Positions 47,396-57,618 of a DNA stretch of 64,000 nucleotides are shown here, piece after piece. This DNA comes from Chinchilla lanigera (lineage: Eukaryota; Chordata; Mammalia; Rodentia; Chinchillidae). The stretch is from contig NW_004955518.1 of the NCBI RefSeq assembly GCF_000276665.1, positions 1,088,569-1,152,568 of the forward strand. Direction: 5' to 3'. Position 1 is the first letter of the stretch. Each line of letters begins with the position of its first letter. The notes beneath the pieces were generated by a model that worked only from the letters and a program-made list of their open reading frames with translations, was not told the origin of the DNA and ran no database searches. Position numbers and translations under genes: made by a program.

Positions 47396-48625
47396 TGGGC
47401 AAGAGCAGAGGAATGTGTCTTGAGTGTAAGACAGTCAGTGTTCAACCACCGATTCTCCATGTTATGCGTTTTTTGTGCTGTCAAGACTAGGCAGAGGCTG
47501 GGCTTGCTGGCCCTGGGGCTGACATGGCTTAGTGTCTGAAAAATTTGGTCAAAATTTTGTCATCTGTTTGGAAGACTCATCTGCCTGTAGCTAGGCACAA
47601 GTTTTGACTCAGCAAAACTTCAGGAAGCCATTAAACTCAGCTCTTGTCCTGTCTCACGAGTGAATGATTTTGACTTAGTTACACATTTCTGAAACAAGAG
47701 TGCTGGGTGAATGCAAGTAGATAGTTTTAAAAGGGCTGTGAAAGGAAAAACACACAGGTATCATTATCAGAAGCAGGAATAATATGTAAGTGGAAAATGG
47801 CATGTTACTGGGCTGCATGGTTTTAGGGGGCCATATACAATTTACATGTACAGTGTAATTTAAATTAATCCTGGCCTCCCCTTCCGCATCATTTGCGTAC
47901 CGATATGTCTTGGGGACAGTGTAAGAAGAACTGCAACACTGCTGGGGTGGCCTGCTTTCCTTACTCTCCCTAGACTCCAGGTGAGTAGAATCTAAATGTT
48001 CTTTTATAACAGTCATGGAAACTGTGTTCTAAGTAGAATTTTTACAAGACTATTTTATTAGAGTCAGCAACTCCCTGTGTTGTGGCAGTGGGACAGAATC
48101 TACTGCTTTAATGCAATGTTAACCTAAAGTCTGGGGCAGGGGCTGTGATGTGCACTTCATCCTAACCAGAGGCAGGTGGCCAGGCTGCCAGCAGCTCGAG
48201 GATCACAGTCCTTTGTCAGCTGATATGTGGACATGGTCCTGGTGGACAGGGCAAACTTCTCATTATTCTGCTTTTGGCTTAAAGCACTGAGGATATGGAA
48301 TTCCATTCTACAGTAATAATTTGCTCTCTGGATTAAAATGTCTAAATACCTTCTTAGCCTCACTGCAACAGAAAGAATATGTGGTCCAATCTCTGATACC
48401 CAGCAGTTTTAGAAAGAGCCCCTTTTCAATAAGTCATGAGGTAAAGACTTGACAGCATTACTGGCCATTTCATTTAGGAGATGAAAGGCTACCAGCCAAT
48501 GGATGGGGGTCTGGGATTGGGGAGACCCTGTGTATTTCCTTTATCATCACCCAACGTAGAAGTATCAGTGTGCTAGGATATGGAATTCCTCAGCACTGAA
48601 TCCCCTCCAGAAAGGCCCATCTTCT
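47396..48625. other. Unassigned, no supported gene
   Basis: 1.2 kb. A 113-codon reverse frame (47675-48016) has no recognisable domain. Confidence 0.5.
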
Positions 48626-48732
48626 TTTTTTTTGTTTTTGTTTTTGGTTTTTTTCCCAGTACTGGGAATCGAACTCACGACCTTGCACTTGCCAGTCAGG
48701 CGCTGTGCCACTGAGCTAAATCCCCAGCCCCT
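48626..48732 (-). repeat. ID-type SINE (reverse strand)
   Basis: A T-rich tail with interspersed G, then 'agtactgggaatcgaactcacgacc', 'gcacttgccagtcaggcgc' and 'gagctaaatccccagccc'. It is flanked by AGGCCCATCTTCT (48613-48625) and AGGCCTATCTTCT (48733-48745), 12 of 13 identical. Confidence 0.95.
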
Positions 48733-48745
48733 AGGCCTATCTTCT

Positions 48746-49134
48746 AATAGCCAGGAGCCAGGCCTATGAATTCTCTTTCCTTGCTGACTACTGAGGGACA
48801 CAACATAAATCTCATCTGAGCTCTGTTACAGGGGTAAAAAATAGAACAGGAGGTTATACTCCACCAAAATAAATAGATTTGTTGTTTGTTGGTCTTTCCC
48901 CCTACCTCATATGATTTTACAGATACTTTATAAATATACTGATCAAGAACTTGTAGTGGGAGAGAGCAGAAGAGTTCTGAAATACTTAGATAAATAACCA
49001 GTGGATTCTGTGTGGGCCATCTCAGCTCACATTGAAACAACTGTTCAACAGGCCTTCCACTTGGAATTGCAGAAAAGGGAGGAAAGATATGGCAACAGTG
49101 CAAGGGAAAGATAACAGCAATCACAGGGAATCAT
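48746..49134. other. Unassigned
   Basis: A 126-codon reverse frame covers most of this stretch and overlaps the end of the ID copy. No domain is recognised. Confidence 0.4.
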
Positions 49135-49215
49135 TTCTTGAGGGCTTATTCTATGCCAAAACAGTGGTGCAAGCAATGATCCATTTAATCCTCCAGCAAA
49201 GTTAGTGATAATAAG
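49135..49215 (-). repeat. Possible MIR fragment (reverse strand)
   Basis: 'cttgagggcttattctatgcc' and 'tgatccatttaatcctccagcaaagttag' resemble the antisense MIR 3' part ('catttaatcctcacaacaacc'). It is short and uncertain. Confidence 0.5.
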
Positions 49216-49430
49216 GAAGAATGATCTTGATAAATGAAAGAAAGACCAGAGGAACCTGATTTTTAATATAATAAAGTAGGATCATACAGCACATCCTTTT
49301 CATCTCATCTGAGTTTAACATGAGCATTTCTGTACCCTCCCTGTCCATTTGAGGGGAGGTCACATGGAAAACAGTAAATATAACTCTGAACTTCAAGAAT
49401 TTTATAACACTCCCCAGTGAACACTCAGGC

Positions 49431-52400
49431 CGTGGTCATGAGGCATGTTGAGAAGGGAGCTACCATCTGAATGTGGACCGCTCTACAGGTCAGAAACCCC
49501 TGCATATTCCAACCTTGGTTACACACAACAAAGGGACACTGAAGTCCTTCAGCCAGGTGGACACTCCCATAGAAACAGCAGAGAAGGACACTACTCCTGC
49601 CCACGCAGTTCCTAACATCGGTCACTCCCAAAGCTTATCTCACCATACACTGCTGTCAGGACTGGATGTAAGCAAAACAGAATGGTGCTGTGATTCCTGC
49701 CATCACCTCTCCCCATGCAGCACTGGTGGGAGAAGAATAAGGCGGTCAGCCCCTCACCACTGCTGGGGCTTCTAGTTCCAGAGCCCATAGCGTCCACAGA
49801 AACACCCATCACCTGAAAGGGGGCACCACTTCTACTGTAGGAACAGTCACACGATAAGCACCCCAATCCACTGCTGCATACACCATACCTGCCTGACCTA
49901 CATTCTTGCATGGTCTTGGAGACAGTGGGTATCTCTGAGTGTATCTCAGTATATACTGTGACCAAACTCACTAATCACAGCAAATAAGCCACAGGGGGAA
50001 TACATGACACTGCTCAGCTAGCATCAAAGCCGATACTCGCAACAAGCTGGCTTCCCAAGACACATTTTCGGGAGAAAGCTGCTAAGGAGGCCCCCTATAG
50101 AAGCGGCAGTAATATATATCACAGATGCATAAGTCTCAATGTAGGAACACAAGAAACAAGAAAAATAAGGTAATGTGACACTTCCAAAATATCCTCTCTG
50201 AGGCAACAGTTTCTAAAGTTGAAATGAGTAAATACCTGATAAAGAATTCAAAGCAGTTAAGAAAAAGAGTTATAAAAAGAGTTCAAACGAGTTAGAAAAA
50301 GCTCAGTAAAATCCATGAGAATATAGATTAACATTTAAATGAAAATTAGACATGGACACGTCTAACCTATCAGCATGGGAACCAAATTTAAAACAAAAAC
50401 CTGACTGGACCAACAATGAGTGATAAGATTAAATCACTCTAAAGTATCCCAATTTAAAAAGAAAACAGGACTTGATGCTAAATTTACTAAACTTGTAACA
50501 AAGAATGCCCATTCTTCTCAGACTATGTTGTAGAATGGAAAAGGAGCAAACACTTCTAAACTCATTCTAGGAGGCCAGCATTACCCTCTTACACAACTTG
50601 ACAAGGACACAACAAAGAAATGGACACAGATGCAAAACTCACCAACAAGATACAGTACTAGTAAACTGAATTCAACACATGTCAAAAGTATGGTACATCA
50701 TGGTCAAGTTGGTTCCATTTCAGGGTCAAAATATGAAAATCAGTAGTGCATTGTTCATGAACTTAATTCATTTCACAATTCTGAGAAAGATGGTCATAGT
50801 CGTATTCATCACCTGCTGCGCTTTGCAAACAAAAGCAAAATTTTTCCAAACACTTCTGTCTGTGAACCAAATTGTTCACAAATAAAAGTGTTCATGAACT
50901 ACTACTACTGTACTACTGTAATAATCACATTACCAGGATAAAGGATAAAAATGTATGCTTACATCAAATAGAAGCAGAAAGAGCATTTGATAAAATTAAC
51001 ATTAATTCATGATAAAAATGCCTAAACAAATTTGTTCTAAAAGGATCATACCTCAACACAATAAAAGCTATACATGGCAAAGCAACAGCCAACATCATAG
51101 TCAGCTTTTTATTGCTATGACAAAATACCTGAGAAAGAGGAAAGACTTATTTTAACCCAAGGTTCCAGTCCAATGGTCACTAGGCCCTGATGACTTTTGA
51201 CATTTGGTGAAGCAGAATACCATGGCAGGGTGTGCATGATAAAGCAAAGATGCCTATCTCACAGGAGCTGGGAAGCAAAGAGACAAACGGGGCTGGGGTC
51301 CCAGTATTTGCTTGAAGGCCTCACCCCAGTAAACTTTCTCCAGAAATACCAATACCTCAAGGGTTGTACCACCTCCCAACAGTACCACAGGCTGGGGATC
51401 ACACATGGGCCTTTGGGGAACATTTCATCCCCAATGTATAGCAATCATACCATACTGGGATAAGCTGAAAGCATTTCTACGAAGATCAGGAACAACAGAA
51501 GTGTATTACTTGCTGCTCTTACTCAGCATTGTGGTCACAGATGCAATGAACAATTAAAAAAGAAATAAAAAGTGTACAAATAGGAAAAGGAAGTCAATTT
51601 ATCCCAGTTTGCAGATAATATGATGCTGTATATACAAAAATATATAGATTCTACCAAAAGACCGTTAGAACTGATAAATTAATTCAGTAAAGTAGAAGCA
51701 CACAAATCATCATCCCCAAATCAGCAGCTTGTCTATACATCAATAATAAATCTGCTAAGAAATCAGATCCATTCACAATAGCTACCAAAAAAAAAATCCT
51801 ACAAAAAACCAAGGTAAAAATCTCTACAGTGAAAATTATAATTAATAATAAAAGAAAACACAAAGACACAAAAGATGGGCCCCCCCACGTTCATGGATTG
51901 GAAGAATTAATCTTGCTAAAACGTCTATAATATGCAAAGTGATCTATAGATTCGATGTAATCCTCATCAAAATACCAATGCATTTGGCAGATAACTAGAA
52001 ATAAAAAGTCTAAAATTCATGTAGAACCACAAAAGATCCTAGCAAAATAGCCAAAGCAATGTTGAGCAAAAGGAACAAAACTAGAGGCACAGTAACACCT
52101 GGTTTTAAGACATACTACTTCATGGTACTGGCATGAAAACAGACAGACTTGTAGACCAGAGAAATATGACAGAGATATCAAAAATATGCTCATGCACAAC
52201 TCAGCCAGCTGACTCTTAGGAAGGCATCGGAACATATGTACAATGCAGAAAAGGCAGTCTCAAACAAATGGTGCTGGAAAAACTGGATATCCCTATGCAG
52301 ACTGATCCCAATCTCTTGTCCTATACAAAAAATTGACTAAAATGGATTGGGCCTAAAAGCAAGACTCAAAATTCTGAAACAACGAGAAGGAAATATAGGA

Positions 52401-53240
52401 GAAATACTTCAAAACGTTGTAAGCAATGATTTTTCTGGATAAGACTCCGAAAACACAGGAAAGAAAAGCAAAAATGGACAAGTAGGATCACATCAAACTA
52501 AAAAGCTTCTTCACAGCAAACAATAAATAAAATGAAGAAACAAGCTACAGGATGGGAAATTATTCATCTGGTGAAGGGTTAATATTGAGACTATATAAAA
52601 ACTCAAAAAACTTAATAAAAATCAAGAAATCCAATTTGAAATGAGCAACTTGAAGATACTTCTCAAAAGAAAAAATATAAATGGCTAATAAATATATGAA
52701 AAATGCTCAGTATCATTTCCACTAAGGACATGTGAGTCAAAACTGTAACCAGATACCACCTTACCCTCGTCAGAATGACTACTATACTACTCAAAAGACA
52801 AGCAACACATGCCATGGACACGGAAAAGAACTCACACACTGTGGATGGAAATTTAAATTAATACAGCCATTATAGGAAGTAGTAAGGAGGTTCCTAGAAA
52901 GACAAAAATAGAACTAGCATGTGATCCAGCTATCTCACTCCTGGGTGTGGATACAAAGGAAATGAAGTCACTGTACTAAAGAGATACCTGGATACCCATG
53001 TTTATGTGGTACTGTTCACAACGCTAAAGTATGGAGTCAGCCTAAGGGACCATGAGTTGATGAATAGACAAAGAAAATACAAAATGGAGTATTATTCAGC
53101 CATAAAGAACAATGAAATTTTATCATTTGCAGCAAAATAGATGAAACTAGAGGACATTATGCTAAGTGAAATAAGGCAAAGAAAGATAAGTACCACATGT
53201 TCTATTTTAAATATGTAAGTTACAAAACACTGGTGTGAAA
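49431..53240 (+). mobile_element. Older, degraded L1M-type element
   Basis: 'ggaacacaagaaacaagaaaaataagg' and 'gataaagaattcaaagcag' near 50140-50250 are typical of the L1M 5' region. ORF2-like sequence follows from about 50490 ('ggaggccagcattaccctc', 'gacaaggacacaacaaag'). A MaLR-type LTR interrupts it at 51100-51455. At about 51614 the RT catalytic motif reads FADN instead of FADD. It ends with 'ttatgctaagtgaaataaggc' near 53180. It is older than the L1 at 40.5-47.4 kb. Confidence 0.78.
51100..51455 (-). mobile_element. MaLR-type solo LTR (reverse strand), inserted in L1
   Basis: 'tcagctttttattgctatgac', 'aaatacctgagaaagagg', 'ccaccgg'-equivalent 'ccacctcccaacagtaccacagg' and 'catttcatccccaatg' are in the antisense MaLR LTR order. 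L1 ORF2 sequence continues on both sides. The motif order equals that of the LTR at 4.6 kb. Confidence 0.7.
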
Positions 53241-53264
53241 GTAGAATAATGATTATGAAGGATT

Positions 53265-53815
53265 AAGTTATATAATGGAATATTACTTGGCTATAAAGAA
53301 AGATAAACTTGAGGCTTTTATAGGGAAATGGTCACAACTAGAGACCATATTCATAAGTGTAATAAGTCACACTTGCCTTTGTAAGAATCGTATTGTCTCA
53401 CTAGTATAAGACCTAAAAGAGTGAATAAAAACTAGGTGGTATGATAGACATTGTGAAACGAAAGGAAAATGTTCAAAAGTAAAGGGCAACTGGGGTGTTG
53501 GAAACAAGAAGGGAAAGAAGGGGAAATTATGTAAGTATGCATATACAGGATAGCTAACATAGTTGTACGACTGTCTTCTATTGCTCTACAGAAAGGAACA
53601 GTTAATGATTACCTGTTTGATCAATCTTGTATGTCTCTATTTGTTTTCTTGAGAAACCACTTTGAAGATATCAATAACTGATACAACAACCCTGGTTAAT
53701 TTCCTACAACTTTGTTTGTAACTCTGTTTTGTTTGTATTGTTCTTATGCTATTTTGTAAATGGATGTCGTTTGTTAATATAGTTTCCTTCTTTTATTTCT
53801 TAAAATAAACAAATA
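53265..53815 (+). mobile_element. L1 3' end, 5'-truncated
   Basis: 'aatggaatattacttggctataaagaaag', 'cacttgcctttg', 'tgtctcactagtataagacc' and a 3' UTR with 'gaaaccactttgaagatatc' parallel the 3' end of the L1 at 46.9-47.4 kb. It abuts the end of the older L1. Confidence 0.8.
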
Positions 53816-55436
53816 GGATTAAGGAGGAGGGAGGAGGAAAAGAGGTGACTGGCTATGATTAATACACTAAACCCCACTAATATGTACAATTAATCTGTGC
53901 TAATGAAAATATTTTTAAAAATTATAATTAACTCCTTTAACCCTATTTTGGCTTATCAAAGAAAGTCTCTCTGACTGAAAAATACTTCCAGATGATTATC
54001 TCATAGGGGAAGTATCAAGCCAGGCATTTCTGTGATTGTGTATTGGGAAAGTTATTTGCATCAAATAAAAACAGTTTTTTTAAATTTAGAAAGACTTGCA
54101 TGTAGGCAGGGTTAGAGGGCTTTGCATCTGGTGGTGTGAGTGCCATGCACTTGGCTGTGCCCTGTGGAGGAGCATCTGTTCTTTCTGCAGGCTCCTCACT
54201 GGCTTCTCTGAGGTATTGCTGTGTCCACTTCCTTCCTGGGTTCTCCAGGCAGCCCTGGCTGGAGACATCACTTTATTTCAACAGTGGTCCCCCTTGCTGT
54301 TTTTCAGATTCAGTACAGAAGTTGAGCTTTTTTTGTCCTTTCTCTTTTGGTACACAAATACTGCAATGGTCTAAGAACACAGCTAATTTGCAGATGAGAA
54401 AAGCTGAACTTTGGAGAGGTGGAGTGACGTCTAATCCTGGGTGTGAATTTTAAGGGATGCAGGTGAGAATAACTTTGCAGTCATTTTCCCCCTTCAATAA
54501 TAATAAAGAAAACTAGGCACTGGTACTGTTTTCCTGAGAGTCATGTCAGATGTTTTGTTTTCTGAGATGATTTTCCCTCTATTGCGTGAAGTCCTTAACA
54601 TGGAATCCTGTGAGAATATGGCCTAAGGGTTATGTCTACCTAGTTATTCTCATCTGATTTCTCCTGATTTGGGGAATTTTCAGGCCAACCTGTAATCTTA
54701 AATTTCTCACAAGCTTTTCAAATAATTTGGTACCTGGGGACAGCTAGTGTCATTTTACATAACTCCTTTTCCTTCTACAAAGATAAAAGCAAGCAGGAAG
54801 GAGAAAACTATCCCGCCCAAACCCAAGCTCCCCATACAGGACATGTGCTGATAAACCAACAGCTGCACGCTGTGCCTTCCTGATGCAGCTCACACAGTCA
54901 GTGTGCTAAATTCCAGAAATGAAGGTTCAATCAAGAAAAACTATTTACCTTGGAGTCCAGCTGCTGCATGTATGACCAAAGATATTCTATGTTGGCTCCA
55001 AAAGGATGGACATGAAGAAATGTGGATATGATGCCTGAATTAAAAAACAAACAAACAAACATTGAGAAATATTTAGAGGCCAGTGAAAGTCTGAGTTACA
55101 AAATGCATCTAACCTCAATGACTGCTGTCAGGCTGAGTTATGGTGTTGCCATTGCTAACAGCACTCAACAAGAATCCAATAATAGCACACTCTGCAGAAA
55201 GTAGTAGTGATATGGCACACGGAATACTTCGTCTCCTCCAACGATAGTAGTTAGCAAAACTAGACTGAAATAATATAGAGATGAATAAAGGTATTTCTAA
55301 ACAAAGACTCCTGGAAGCAGTTTAACTACCAATTTTATGCTTGATTTACCAATATAAAATAATAGTTATTGAAAGGATAAAACTATCTCTTTTCTCTCTC
55401 TCAGTGGACTTTGCAATACGAAACTGGCTCATATGG
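53816..55436. other. Unassigned, no supported gene
   Basis: 1.6 kb. Frames of 92 and 105 codons at 54096-54453 overlap in different phases. An (AAAC)n run lies at about 55042-55060. Confidence 0.5.
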
Positions 55437-55787
55437 TGTTATGGTTTGTGTCTGGGTGTGCCCCAAAAGCCTCATGTGGCCATGGGGCAGGCTTTTAGAG
55501 TTTGATTGATTATAGGTGTGAGAGCTACGCCTGCCCTGGGATGGATAGTTTGCATATGTAAGGGAGAGCAAGAGGCTGCTTGGGGCCATTCCTCCCTTTT
55601 TAGTGCTTGTTGCTTTGCTGTGTTCTGCCACCATGAGCTGTAGCCCTCTGCCATGTGCCATTCTTCCTTGTAACCTGCCAAGGATGGACTGAAACCTCCA
55701 CAAACTATAAGCACAATAAACCTTTCCTTCCTTAATTTTGGGCGTCAGGTATTTTGTCCCAGCAACGAGAGAAAAGTAACCAAGACA
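55437..55787 (+). repeat. MaLR provirus 5' LTR
   Basis: It begins TGTTATGGTTTGTGTCTGGG and ends AAGTAACCAAGACA, with the TG...CA ends of LTRs. An AATAAA polyadenylation signal sits near 55717. It differs from the 3' LTR at about 11 of 351 positions by visual comparison, without indels. Confidence 0.93.
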
Positions 55788-55892
55788 GAATTGGGTACCA
55801 GAGGAGTGGGGTCATTACTGTGACTATATCTGACGATGTGGTTCAAGAGCCTTTGGAAATGACTTCTGGGAACTGTTGGGAAAGGTTCAGAG

Positions 55893-56477
55893 ATGTCACC
55901 TGAAAGAGAAGCGCTAGAACACCTTTGGCTGTTCTGTCTGGGAGATTCTGGTCAGAACTCCAAAGACCAGCAGGCTATTAGAAATCCTGCAGGTAAAGAC
56001 CAGGTTCAGGAGGTTTCTGCTGGGAAGAAGGACTGCATTGGTTGTTGGACTCCAGACAATGTATGTTATGGCTTGGCAGAAAGCTTGTCTGCATTTTGCT
56101 CGTGTCCAGAGACTTTGCCTAAGACTGAGATTAAGAGCGGCAGCAGACTGATTAATCTGACAAAAGAAATTTCAAGGCAGTCGAATGTTGGGGCAGTGGC
56201 ATGGCTATTGTTGGGGGCTTTTAGCCAGATTTATATTGAAAATCAAGAGCAAAGAGCCCAGCAGGATGATTTAAAATGTTATGAGTTTGGCCAGAAAGGC
56301 AGCTCCAGTAAAGCTGTGGACTGCAAAGATAAGACCGAGGAGATCTCCATTGCTGAGAAGGAACAAGAAAATAGAAAAGATGGCCTGAGGGCATCACAAG
56401 AAGTAGCAAATCTCCACCCTTTGCAGCCTCAAAACTGCAAAGGTGACAGACCTTGCCTTGAGAAGGAAGCCACATAG
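55893..56477 (+). CDS. 194-codon open frame in MaLR internal region
   Basis: This is the longest open frame in the window. It lies where retroviral gag would begin, about 105 bp after the 5' LTR. The predicted product is hydrophilic, with a Glu/Lys/Gln-rich second half (about residues 120-165) and a cluster of Cys in the first half. I see no matrix, capsid or zinc-knuckle motif. MaLR elements are thought to carry only gag-like remnants. It may be a remnant or chance; a transcript has not been shown. Confidence 0.35.
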   Translation: MSPEREALEHLWLFCLGDSGQNSKDQQAIRNPAGKDQVQEVSAGKKDCIGCWTPDNVCYGLAESLSAFCSCPETLPKTEIKSGSRLINLTKEISRQSNVGAVAWLLLGAFSQIYIENQEQRAQQDDLKCYEFGQKGSSSKAVDCKDKTEEISIAEKEQENRKDGLRASQEVANLHPLQPQNCKGDRPCLEKEAT

Positions 56478-57171
56478 CACCATGTGGTGGCAGCATAGAG
56501 GATCTGTTCCTCAGAATTGGATTCAGAGTGCCCAGCGATCCAGGCACTCAACCCCTGTGGTCAAGAGAGAGGAAAACTTGGCTGCTGCTCCAGGTGGCAG
56601 CAGACCTTGGCATCATCCATGTGGCCCTGGCTTTAGGTGCATGGAGAATGCAAGAGTTCTGAGGTTAAAGAGGCTTCCACACAGATTTCAGAAGGCCTGG
56701 GAGGCCAGGCAGTGTGCCCTTGAGAGGGCAATGTGTGAGGCTGTGAGTGTGAAGCAAAAGGTGCCCTGAAGACCTCAGAAGTTTAGAAAAGCCAGGACCG
56801 TGGATCATCTAAGGAAAGCTGCAAGGAGGGAGCAAAGAGGGCCTAAGAGAGAAGCCATGGAAGCTGTAACCACCAGAAGTGCCACAGGGGTGGACTCATG
56901 CAAGCCCTTTGGGGCTCACAATGTGCCACAGATTGCTTCAGATGCTGGTCATGGAACTACAGGACATAACATTAGCCCTGCTGGATTTTGGACTTGCTTT
57001 GGTCCCAATGCTCTGTGTCCCCCTCTTTGTACCTTTTGGAATGGTACTGCTTATTTTGTGCCATTGAATGTTGGAAGTGTTTTAACTTTTCATTTGTACA
57101 GGGGCTCACATCTAAGAGTTTGCCTTACATCTCGGAGGAGACTTGGGACTTGGATTCTTCAGCAATGCTGA
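56443..57171 (+). pseudogene. Second open stretch of MaLR, one in-frame stop
   Basis: Two open frames in the same phase, 56443-56769 and 56800-57171, are separated by a single TGA at 56767. The phase is +1 relative to the 194-codon frame, and the two overlap by 35 bp. No conserved domain is recognised. The layout resembles a broken second reading frame but may be coincidence. Confidence 0.25.
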
Positions 57172-57262
57172 AACTGTTAGGACTTTGGCAACTCTTGCAG
57201 ATGGACTAAATGCTGTTTGTATAAGGGGATGGGCATGAGTCTTTGAGGGGCCAAGGGTGGAA

Positions 57263-57613
57263 TATTATGGTTTGTGTCTGGGTGTGCCCCAAAAGCCTCA
57301 TGTGGCCATGGGGCAGGCTTTTAGAGTTTGATTGATTATAGGTGTGAGAGCTACGCCCACCCTGGGGTGGATAGTTTGCATATGTAAGGGAGAGCAAGAG
57401 GCTGCTTAGGGCCATTCCTCCCTTTTTAGTGCTTGTTGCTTTGCTGTGTTCTGCCACCATGAGCTGTAGCCCTCTGCCATGTGCCATTCTGCCTTGTAAC
57501 CTGCCAAGTATGGACTGAAACCTCCACAGACTGTAAGCAAAATAAACCTTTCCTTCCTTAATTTTGGGCGTCAGGTATTTTGTCCCAGCAAGGAGAGAAA
57601 AGTAACCAAGACA
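57263..57613 (+). repeat. MaLR provirus 3' LTR
   Basis: Same length (351 bp) as the 5' LTR. It starts TATTATGG where the 5' LTR has TGTTATGG, so its terminal TG has mutated to TA. The polypurine tract lies directly before it and the TATGG duplication directly after. Confidence 0.93.
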
Positions 57614-57618
57614 TATGG

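Larger units (their letters stand above)
55788..57262 (+). other. MaLR internal region
   Basis: The start 'ttgggtaccagaggagtgg' (about 55790) is a candidate primer binding site of the tRNA-Leu type usual for ERVL, with one extra G. The end 'gaggggccaagggtgg' is the polypurine tract. No protease, reverse transcriptase or integrase is present, as is normal for MaLR. The first half is rich in long open frames (see next). Confidence 0.85.
55437..57613 (+). mobile_element. Complete ERVL-MaLR provirus (LTR, internal region, LTR)
   Basis: Two 351-bp LTRs enclose a 1,475-bp internal region. The 5-bp TATGG at 55432-55436 recurs at 57614-57618, as expected for the ERVL integrase. The internal region matches the MaLR internal sequence in outline ('accagaggagtgggg' near the PBS, 'ctgctggattttggacttgc', 'acatctcggaggagacttggga', 'gaggggccaagggtggaat'). 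MaLR elements are non-autonomous: they have no pol and rely on ERVL enzymes. LTR identity is about 97% by eye, so the element is recent compared with the other LTRs here. Confidence 0.92.

Noticed and set aside
54096..54453. 92- and 105-codon forward frames
   Set aside because: They overlap in different phases, with a reverse frame as well; no domain, no splice context.
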